64,000 nt of DNA from Cryobacterium sp. PAMC25264 (lineage in GTDB: Bacteria > Actinomycetota > Actinomycetes > Actinomycetales > Microbacteriaceae): contig NZ_CP080383.1 in assembly GCF_019443325.1 (NCBI RefSeq), positions 1,426,001 to 1,490,000 of the forward strand, written 5' to 3'. Both the position numbers and the translations under genes were made by a program. The notes under the pieces were generated by a model, which did no database searches, was not told the DNA's origin, and was given only the letters and a program-made list of their open reading frames with translations. Position 1 is the stretch's first letter; every line of letters starts with the position of its first letter. Shown one piece after another: positions 57,813-64,000 of this stretch.

Positions 57813-58847
57813 TCAAGTGCGGCGGAAGGCGAGCAACCGGAACGCCACGGTGACGTCGGTGGGAAACCCAACGGCCCCGTCCGCTGCCGCAGGATGGTGA
57901 GAAGACGGCCCCATGCCGAGAAGCGCGAGAACATCTGTCTGGGAGAGGCGCAGCACGGACCCGATGTCCTGGGTCGACTCCAGCGTGAACCGGCCGGACA
58001 GGCTTGCCACGAGGTCTTCGGTCTTGTTCTCGTGCAGGCCGAGGGCCAGGCCGGCCGTTCGGAGTTCCTGCAGGTGCGTTGGGTGAGGCACCACGACGGC
58101 AAGGAGGCCGTCGGGGGACAGGATGCGGTGGAATTCGGCAGGGTTGCGTGGAGCGAAGACGTTGATGAGCGCCTCGGCGGCCCCGTCGCGGATGGGCAAC
58201 GGCGACCAGACATCCGCCACGAGACCCGCCACTGCCAGCGCAGGCGAGCCGGGCTTCCACGCTCGAGCGAGAGTCCCAGCCGAGCGCACGGTCCGCGCGA
58301 CGGCGACGGGGGACAGGTCAACGGCCAAGGCCGACAGGGGCGGGGCGGTCGCGGCGTGAGAATCAGACCGCGCGAGCCCTGACTGTTCGAGGCGCGACCG
58401 TGCAAGGCCGGTGAGGATGCCACCAAGGTAGTACCCGGATCCACAGCCGATGTCCACCACTGTGCGGGGCGCCGCTGTCGTGACGAGAGCCGTCAAGGCA
58501 TCGAGCAGGGGAGCATACCAACCCGCGGCCAGGAATCTCTCCCTGGCGTCCAGCATGGCAGCCGAGTCTCCGATGAGCTTCGTGTTCCCCCGGAGTAATG
58601 ATGCGTATCCCCGACGGTTGAGGTCGAAGCGGTGGCCGGCGGGGCAGCCCAGGACTCTCTCGTCGTGCGGGACGAGGTCCTGGAAACAGTTCGGGCACCG
58701 AAGCCAATCAGACAGGGTCTGAAGCGGCTTCGGTGCCCGAGACTGCGAACCCGAGGAGCTAGTGGTGATCGCCGTGGCTCTCTTCGATTTCCTTCGTGCC
58801 CACCGGAGCGATCCGGTCTTCGAAGAACCATCGGGATAGACCCGCAC
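57813..58847 (-). CDS. RlmA-type 23S rRNA (guanine) methyltransferase
   Basis: A SAM methyltransferase of the RlmA (rRNA guanine-N1) family. The zinc finger WLRCPNCFQDL...RVLGCPAGHRFD opens the domain, followed by NRRGYASLL and the SAM motif VVDIGCGSGYYLGG, then LAVDLSPVAVARTV and INVFAPRNPAEFHRIL. Members methylate G745/G748 of 23S rRNA and can influence macrolide tolerance. The start is uncertain: the only ATG in frame (58847) lies 89 bases inside qcrB, and no ATG, GTG or TTG occurs between the qcrB stop and the zinc finger; a CTG at 58715 would give the family N-terminus (TLSDWLRCP). A lost base near the start is also possible. Confidence 0.82.
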   Translation of the reverse strand: MRVYPDGSSKTGSLRWARRKSKRATAITTSSSGSQSRAPKPLQTLSDWLRCPNCFQDLVPHDERVLGCPAGHRFDLNRRGYASLLRGNTKLIGDSAAMLDARERFLAAGWYAPLLDALTALVTTAAPRTVVDIGCGSGYYLGGILTGLARSRLEQSGLARSDSHAATAPPLSALAVDLSPVAVARTVRSAGTLARAWKPGSPALAVAGLVADVWSPLPIRDGAAEALINVFAPRNPAEFHRILSPDGLLAVVVPHPTHLQELRTAGLALGLHENKTEDLVASLSGRFTLESTQDIGSVLRLSQTDVLALLGMGPSSHHPAAADGAVGFPTDVTVAFRLLAFRRT

Positions 58848-60375
58848 GGACCTTCTGCACGCCAGAGATCTTGCCCTGGGCGTTCGGCTTCACCGTCAAC
58901 GGCTTGTAGTCGTTGTAGCTCACCAGCTTCCAGCGCTCGTACTCGTCGACGGGCTGGTGCACCTCGATGTACTCGCCGCCGGGCAGGCGGACGATGCGCC
59001 CGGACTCGTAGCCGTGCAGCACGATCTCACGATCCTTCTTCTGCAGGGCCAGGCACACGCGCTTGGTGATGAAGTACGCGATGAACGGGCCGAGGATGAC
59101 GACGGCCTGCAGGGTGTGGATCACGCCCTCCATCGTCAGCTTGAAGTGCGTGGCGATGATGTCCGACGACGCGGCGGCCCAGAGGCCCGCGTAGAAGGTG
59201 ACACCGGCGGCGCCGATGGCCGTGCGGGTCGGAGCGTTGCGCGGGCGGTCCAGGATGTGGTGCTCGCGCTTGTCGCCCGTGACCCAGGCCTCGAGGAATG
59301 GGTAGAACAGCACCACGGCGATGAACAGGCCCAGGCCCACCAGGGGGATCAGGATGTTGAACGACCAGGTGTGTCCGAGGAAGACCCACTCGAGTCCCGG
59401 TGGGATCAGTCGGAGGGCACCGTCGGCGAAGCCAATGTACCAGTCCGGCTGGGTTCCGGCCGACACGGGGGACGGGTCGTAGGGACCGTAGTTCCAGATC
59501 GGGTTGATGGTGAAGAAGGAGGCCATCAGCATGACCACGCCGAAGACGATGAAGAAGAACCCACCGGCCTTCGCGGCGTAGACCGGAAGCACGGGGTAGC
59601 CGACGACGTTGTTGTTGGTGCGGCCGGCTCCGGGGTACTGCGTGTGCTTGTGCACGACCACGAAGAGCAGGTGCATGGCTATGAGCGCCACGATGATCGC
59701 CGGCAGCAGCAGGATGTGCAGCGAGTACAGGCGACCGACGATATCGGTACCGGGGAACTCGCCGCCGAAGAGGAGGAACGAGATCCAGGTGCCCACGACC
59801 GGGATGCCCTTGACCATGCCGTCGATGATGCGGAGACCGTTTCCGGAGAGCAGGTCGTCGGGGAGCGAGTAGCCGGTGAAGCCCTCCGCCATGGCGAGGA
59901 TGAAGAGAATGAATCCGATCACCCAGTTGAGCTCGCGCGGTTTGCGGAAGGCCCCCGTGAAGTAAATGCGGAGCATGTGCAGACCGATGGAGGCCACGAA
60001 CAGCAGGGCTGCCCAGTGGTGCACCTGGCGCATCAGAAGCCCGCCGCGAACATCGAACGAGATGTCGAGAGACGAGGCCATCGCGGCCGACATCTCCACG
60101 CCCTTCAGCGGGACGTAGGAACCGTCGTAGGCGACCTCGGCCATGGAGGCCTGGAAGAAGAACGTCAGGAACGATCCCGAGAGCAGGATGATGACGAAAC
60201 TGTACAGCGCCACCTCGCCCAGCAGGAACGACCAGTGGTCGGGGAAGATCTTGCGACCCAGCTCCTTGACCGCGGTGGAGATGCTCGTGCGCTCGTCGAT
60301 GTAGTTGGCCGCGGCGCCGGTGAAGCCGCCGGACTTCTTCGTCTCGGCGGGTTTCATGTCAGTTGCTGTACTCAC
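58759..60375 (-). CDS. qcrB: Cytochrome bc1 complex cytochrome b subunit
   Basis: A 538-residue cytochrome b, longer than mitochondrial b through a soluble C-terminal extension typical of actinobacteria. Heme ligands are the His pairs in MRQVHHWAALLFVASIGLHML and LYSLHILLLPAIIVALIAMHLL. The Qo-site region includes PDWYIGFADGALRL in place of the PEWY loop. The C-terminal tail contains LPGGEYIEVHQPVDEYE. GTG at 60375 overlaps the qcrA stop (GTGA), so the two are coupled. It is the target subunit of the drug Q203 in mycobacteria. Quinol oxidation here feeds QcrA and QcrC. Confidence 0.95.
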   Translation of the reverse strand: MSTATDMKPAETKKSGGFTGAAANYIDERTSISTAVKELGRKIFPDHWSFLLGEVALYSFVIILLSGSFLTFFFQASMAEVAYDGSYVPLKGVEMSAAMASSLDISFDVRGGLLMRQVHHWAALLFVASIGLHMLRIYFTGAFRKPRELNWVIGFILFILAMAEGFTGYSLPDDLLSGNGLRIIDGMVKGIPVVGTWISFLLFGGEFPGTDIVGRLYSLHILLLPAIIVALIAMHLLFVVVHKHTQYPGAGRTNNNVVGYPVLPVYAAKAGGFFFIVFGVVMLMASFFTINPIWNYGPYDPSPVSAGTQPDWYIGFADGALRLIPPGLEWVFLGHTWSFNILIPLVGLGLFIAVVLFYPFLEAWVTGDKREHHILDRPRNAPTRTAIGAAGVTFYAGLWAAASSDIIATHFKLTMEGVIHTLQAVVILGPFIAYFITKRVCLALQKKDREIVLHGYESGRIVRLPGGEYIEVHQPVDEYERWKLVSYNDYKPLTVKPNAQGKISGVQKVRAGLSRWFFEDRIAPVGTKEIEESHGDHH

Positions 60376-61445
60376 TGTCGCTCCCAAAAGCTCGGTCCGA
60401 CTGGTTCAAGGAAATCGCTTTGTGCGATCAAGTATCCCTCAGCATCCACCGCAATGGGTAGCTGGGGGAGTGGACGCTTGGCCGGTCCGAAGATGACCTT
60501 GGCGTGGTCGGCCACGTCGAACTGCGACTGGTGGCACGGGCAGAGGAGGTGGTGCGTCTGCTGCTCGTACAGGCCGACGGGGCAGCCGACGTGCGTGCAG
60601 ATCTTGGAGTACGCGACGATGCCGTCATAGGACCAGCTCGCGCGTTCCGGCGACTCGATGAGATCCTGCGGCTTCATGCGTACCAGGATCACCACGGACT
60701 TGGCCTTCTCTTCCAGGCGTCCGTGCTCGAGGTCCATCAGTCCCTCGGGGATCACGGCGAACGAGGAACCCAGGGTGACATCCGCTGCCTTGATGGGCGC
60801 GCCAGAGGGGTCGAGCGCCAGGCGTGTGCCCTTCTCCCACATGGTCTGCTTGAGCAGGGCGACCGGGTCCTGGTCCTGCGGTGCAAGACCGCGGAACAGC
60901 ACGACGGCCGGGAGGGGGAAGACCACCAGGGCGCCGATGAGGCTGTTGCGGATCAGAGTGCGTCGGCCGAAGCCGGACTCGGTATTCGCTTCCTGGAAAA
61001 TCTCCACGGCGCGCGCACGGGTCTCGTCGGTGCCGCGGACCGGGTGGCGTTCGTCGATTCCTTCTTCGTCGTGCATCAGGGCCTTGCCCCAGTGCACAGC
61101 GCCGATTCCCAGCGCCAACAGGGCCAGGGCCAGTCCGATGCCGATGAACAGGTTGTTCAGACGGACGGAGCCCGGGTCTTCGGGGACGATCGGGAAGATC
61201 ATGTACGCGGCGATCGCGAACACGCTGCCCACGATCGAGAGGTAGAAGAGCGTGTAAACGGTGCGCTCGGCCTGCTTCTCCTTGCGGGGGTCCAGGTCGG
61301 TGACGCGCGGCCGGTGCGGCGGGAAGCCGGGGTTGGCCACGGCGTCGCGTGCCACGACGGCGGTACCCGCGGCGGCGGTGCCGTGCTCGACGCCCGAGGA
61401 GTCGGCAGCGGTCAGGTCCTTTCCGCTGGTCTCATCGCTGGCCAT
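60372..61445 (-). CDS. qcrA: Rieske iron-sulfur subunit of the bc1 complex
   Basis: A 357-residue Rieske protein with three membrane helices (about 65-85, 98-118 and 168-188), the actinobacterial form, and a C-terminal [2Fe-2S] domain with CTHVGCPVG and CPCHQSQFD providing the Cys and His ligands. The N-terminal 60 residues are polar and variable. It passes electrons from quinol at QcrB to the diheme QcrC. ATG at 61445, preceded by GGAG; upstream by 69 bases is qcrC. Its stop overlaps qcrB. Confidence 0.95.
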   Translation of the reverse strand: MASDETSGKDLTAADSSGVEHGTAAAGTAVVARDAVANPGFPPHRPRVTDLDPRKEKQAERTVYTLFYLSIVGSVFAIAAYMIFPIVPEDPGSVRLNNLFIGIGLALALLALGIGAVHWGKALMHDEEGIDERHPVRGTDETRARAVEIFQEANTESGFGRRTLIRNSLIGALVVFPLPAVVLFRGLAPQDQDPVALLKQTMWEKGTRLALDPSGAPIKAADVTLGSSFAVIPEGLMDLEHGRLEEKAKSVVILVRMKPQDLIESPERASWSYDGIVAYSKICTHVGCPVGLYEQQTHHLLCPCHQSQFDVADHAKVIFGPAKRPLPQLPIAVDAEGYLIAQSDFLEPVGPSFWERQ

Positions 61446-61514
61446 TGTTCTCCTTCAGGGGCGCTGTCTGTGTTCGCTGTGTCAGGTGCGGGGTGGTCAT
61501 GTGCAGGGTGCCGA

Positions 61515-62327
61515 TCAATTCGATTTCGCCGTGATCCACACCGTCAGGGCCACGATGGCTCCCAGTCCGAAGATCCAGAGGAAGAGGCCTTCGGAAACGG
61601 GACCCAGTGAGCCCAGGGCGAATCCGCCCGGCGACGGGTTGTTCTCCACGTACTTGAGGTACGTGATGATGTCGCGCTTGTCTTCCGGCGAGATGTTCAT
61701 GTCGTTGAAGACCGGCATGTTCTGCGGGCCCGTGATCATGGCCTCGTAGATGTGTTGGGGGGTGACACCCTCAAGGGCGGGGGCGTACTTGCCCTCGGTG
61801 AGGGCTCCACCGGCGCCGGCCACGTTGTGGCACATGGCGCAGTTGATGCGGAACAGTTCGGCGCCGGATGCGGCGTCTCCCTGTGCGTCCAGCAGCTCCT
61901 GGGCAGGAATGGCCGGTCCGGGGGCGAGAGAGGCGACGTAGGCCGCCAGGGCCGCGGTCTGTTCCTCGGTGAACTGCACAGGCTTGACGATGGCCTGCGG
62001 GCCATTGGCCTGCATAGGCATCCGACCGGTGCCGACCTGGAAGTCGACGGAGGCTGCCCCGACGCCGATCAGGCTGGGCCCGGCACCGGTGCCCTCGGCG
62101 CTGAGGCCGTGGCAGGTGGCGCAGTTGGCGGCGAAGAGTTTTTCGCCCTCGCTGACGGTCTGCTGGGATGCTGTGTCCGTGGCAGCGCTGGCGGTTCCGG
62201 TGCTGAACATCGCGTACGCGCCGCCCGTGAAGAGCAGTCCGATGGCAATGAGGGCGACGCTCGCGAGAGGGCTGCGACGGCCGGAACGACGGGACCGTCC
62301 GGCGGTAGGTTTCTGAGTCCTGGGCAT
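61515..62327 (-). CDS. qcrC: Diheme cytochrome c subunit of the bc1 complex
   Basis: A 270-residue membrane-anchored cytochrome with two c-type heme sites, CATCH (69-73) and CAMCH (163-167). An N-terminal basic, hydrophobic segment (RRSPLASVALIAIGLLFTGGAYA) acts as signal or anchor, and a C-terminal helix (LFLWIFGLGAIVALTVWI) holds it in the membrane. In actinobacteria the second heme replaces soluble cytochrome c and hands electrons directly to CtaC, making a fixed bcc-aa3 supercomplex. It is part of ctaE-qcrC-qcrA-qcrB; ctaE is 24 bases upstream. Confidence 0.95.
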   Translation of the reverse strand: MPRTQKPTAGRSRRSGRRSPLASVALIAIGLLFTGGAYAMFSTGTASAATDTASQQTVSEGEKLFAANCATCHGLSAEGTGAGPSLIGVGAASVDFQVGTGRMPMQANGPQAIVKPVQFTEEQTAALAAYVASLAPGPAIPAQELLDAQGDAASGAELFRINCAMCHNVAGAGGALTEGKYAPALEGVTPQHIYEAMITGPQNMPVFNDMNISPEDKRDIITYLKYVENNPSPGGFALGSLGPVSEGLFLWIFGLGAIVALTVWITAKSN

Positions 62328-62351
62328 ACTGAGTGTGTCCGCTCCTGCTTG

Positions 62352-62981
62352 TTATTTAAGAACGTAGATGACCAGGAAGAGCCCGATCCAGACGACGTCG
62401 ACGAAGTGCCAGTAGTACGAGACCACGATGGCGCTGGTGGCTTCCTTGTGACCGAAGTTCTTGACCGCGAAGCCACGACCGATCACGAGGAGGAAAGCGA
62501 TGAGGCCGCCGGTCACGTGGATACCGTGGAAACCGGTGGTCAGGTAGAACGCGGAGCCGTAGGCGTTGGACGCCAGCGTGACGCCTTCGGAGACGAGGGT
62601 GGCGTATTCCAGGACCTGGCCGGAGACGAAGATCGCTCCGAGGGCGTAGGTGAGGAAGAACCACTCGACCATGCCCCACTGGCTGGGCTTCCATCCGGTG
62701 GACCGGGCCTGCAGACGCTCGGCCGCGAAAACGCCGAACTGGCAGGTGATCGAGGACGAGACCAGGATCAGCGTGTTCACCAGGGCGAAGGTGAAGTTGT
62801 GCTTCTCCGTCTCGAACTGCCACAACTCTGGCGACGTCGAGCGCAGCGTGAAGTAGATGGCGAAGAGGCCGGCGAAGAACATGACTTCGCTGCCCAGCCA
62901 GACAATGGTGCCAACCGCCACGCTGTTGGGCCTGTTCACAACGGGGAGGGTCGCCCGAGGAGTAATTGAGGTCGTCGTCAC
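62352..62981 (-). CDS. ctaE: Cytochrome c oxidase subunit III
   Basis: A 209-residue membrane subunit with five helices, typical of bacterial subunit III without the two N-terminal helices. Marks include [18 protein letters not shown] (with the conserved Glu), [15 protein letters not shown] and [18 protein letters not shown] at 62981 gives (V)[22 protein letters not shown] on the minus strand 8 bases upstream suggests a leaderless or near-leaderless mRNA. It heads the ctaE-qcrC-qcrA-qcrB operon and is divergent from trpD, the common actinobacterial arrangement. Confidence 0.95.
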   Translation of the reverse strand: MTTTSITPRATLPVVNRPNSVAVGTIVWLGSEVMFFAGLFAIYFTLRSTSPELWQFETEKHNFTFALVNTLILVSSSITCQFGVFAAERLQARSTGWKPSQWGMVEWFFLTYALGAIFVSGQVLEYATLVSEGVTLASNAYGSAFYLTTGFHGIHVTGGLIAFLLVIGRGFAVKNFGHKEATSAIVVSYYWHFVDVVWIGLFLVIYVLK

Positions 62982-63049
62982 TATTCCATTATGGCCGATT
63001 ACCGCACAGGTTTTTCTCATCCTGAAGTGCCATTCGGCCCCAATCGCAG

Positions 63050-63065
63050 GTTAGGACTACCTAAC
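63050..63065. promoter_or_regulatory. Palindrome in the ctaE-trpD gap
   Basis: GTTAGG-ACTA-CCTAAC is a perfect 6+6 dyad, 68 bases from the ctaE start and 59 from trpD, in a gap where both genes need promoters. It is too short and AT-moderate for a terminator. An operator is possible; no regulator is assigned. Confidence 0.35.
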
Positions 63066-63124
63066 TAGCGTCTGATAGCACCGGAAATGCGGGCCGGGGG
63101 AGCGGAGATCATTAAGATCGGAGA

Positions 63125-64000
63125 ATGCTCGAATCCCAGTCCTGGCCCAACATTCTCGATGCCCTTCTCAGCGGGACCGACCTCAGCGTCGCCGATGCCG
63201 CCTGGTGCATGGAACGCATCGTGCTCGGAGAGGCAAGTCAGGCGCAGATCGCGGGATTCCTGATCGCCCTGCGCGCCAAGGGGGAGACGGTCGATGAGAT
63301 CGTCGGTTTCCGGGACGCCATCCTCGACCACGCGGTTCCGCTCAAGGTGGACTCCATGGGCCTGGACATCGTGGGCACGGGCGGCGACAGGTTCGGCACG
63401 GTCAATGTGTCCACCATGGCGTCCATCGTCTGCGCGGCGGCGGGTGTACCCGTGATCAAACACGGCAACAAGGCCGCCAGCTCGGCCTCAGGCTCCTCGG
63501 ACGTTCTCTCCGAACTGGGCATCGACCTGAGCCTTTCTGCGGACGTGGTCGCCACCGTCCTGCAGGACACCGGCATCACGTTCGCCTTCGCGGCCGCGTT
63601 CCACCCCGGGTTCCGGCACGCCGCGGCCGTGCGCGCCGAGCTGGGCATTCCCACGGTCTTCAACTTCCTCGGTCCCCTGGTCAATCCGGCCAGGCCGGAG
63701 GCCTCCGCCGTCGGCGTGGCGGCGCTCGATCGGGTTCCCCTGTTCGTGGGCGTGTTCCAGACCCGAGGCGCCACCGCGCTGGTCTTCCGCGGTGACGACG
63801 GCCTGGACGAACTCACCACCACAGGCCACAGCCACGTGTGGGAGGTGTCACGGGCCTGGTCACCGAGCACGACATCGACCCGCGCGATCTGGGCATCCCG
63901 CGGGCCACGATGAGCCAGCTGGTGGGTGGGTCGCCGGCCCACAACGCCTCCGTGGTGCACGCGGTACTCGCGGGGGAGACCGGCGCGGTGCGTGACATCG
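63125..64000 (+). CDS. trpD: Anthranilate phosphoribosyltransferase, 3' end outside window, one frame break
   Basis: A tryptophan-pathway enzyme that joins anthranilate to PRPP. Visible motifs: the PRPP loop DIVGTGGDRFGTVNVST, VIKHGNKAASSASGSSDVLSELG with the KHGN element, and FAAAFHPGFRHAA, FNFLGPLVNPA. ATG at 63125 follows GGAGA. Near the end the frame slips at GGG 63852-63854; one extra G gives SRGLVTEHDIDPRDLGIPRATMSQLVGG, in segments, which is family-like, and the frame then stays open to the window edge. It stands alone, divergent from ctaE. Other trp genes are not in view. Confidence 0.92.

Overview
The window is a chromosomal segment from a high-GC Gram-positive bacterium, most likely a member of the Microbacteriaceae (Actinobacteria). 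The support is a type A RNase P RNA of actinobacterial form, the order aceE-fasR-fabD-fabH-acpP-fabF, actinobacterial families such as DUF3145, DUF4191, DUF3043, a DUF7455-like zinc protein, PAC2 and polyphosphate glucokinase, a sigA/parE/parC neighbourhood, and qcrCAB/ctaCDEF respiratory genes with a diheme QcrC. Genus cannot be settled by eye. Nearly everything is core housekeeping. I see no phage, insertion sequence, integrase, CRISPR array or rRNA operon.

Layout. 1-2.6 kb: 3' part of a stand-alone family-A DNA polymerase, a PadR regulator, DUF3145. 2.7-10.3 kb (minus strand): pyruvate dehydrogenase E1, FasR-type regulator and the type II fatty-acid synthase genes. 10.6-13.2 kb: AhpE peroxiredoxin, tRNA-Val, two GAF-ANTAR proteins and an unrecognised small protein. 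13.2-17.5 kb: two universal stress proteins divergent from a DevS/DevR-like two-component pair, with a DevR-box-like site between them. 17.5-23.4 kb: DUF427, Nif3-like, zinc-ribbon coiled-coil protein, rnpB, a small membrane protein, ppgK, map, a SPOR-like peptide, panB. 23.5-30 kb: nitrogen assimilation (glnA2, glnE, glnA1) with a GlnR-type box. 30-38.7 kb: lipoate synthesis (lipB, lipA), a membrane pseudokinase, E2 and E3 of the 2-oxoacid dehydrogenases, leucyl aminopeptidase. 38.8-47.2 kb: PAC2 protein, MFS transporter, sigA, a MurT/GatD-like pair, parE. 47.3-54.4 kb: SDR, parC, a phosphodiesterase, DUF3043, an M20 dipeptidase, an A-type Fe-S carrier. 54.6-63 kb: aa3 oxidase and bcc complex. 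The window ends inside trpD.

Functional links. PDH E1 (aceE), shared E2/E3 (sucB, lpdA) and lipoylation enzymes (lipA, lipB) feed acetyl-CoA to the adjacent fab genes. GlnE modifies GlnA1 at a visible tyrosine. CtaC/D/E/F and QcrA/B/C would form a bcc-aa3 supercomplex.

Two observations stand out. First, the GatD-like amidotransferase subunit has glycine where GatD has its catalytic cysteine, and its MurT partner contains no cysteine at all, so it lacks the Cys4 zinc ribbon of characterised MurT. In a family with B-type peptidoglycan, where the D-Glu alpha-carboxyl carries the cross-bridge, this pair is a candidate for bridge attachment rather than amidation. Second, nine single-base losses interrupt eight conserved genes. 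Eight lie within runs of three to six identical G or C bases and one at a G next to a possible lost duplicate. Restoring one base each time regenerates the family sequence, so these are best read as sequence errors, and the genes are annotated as intact with a note.
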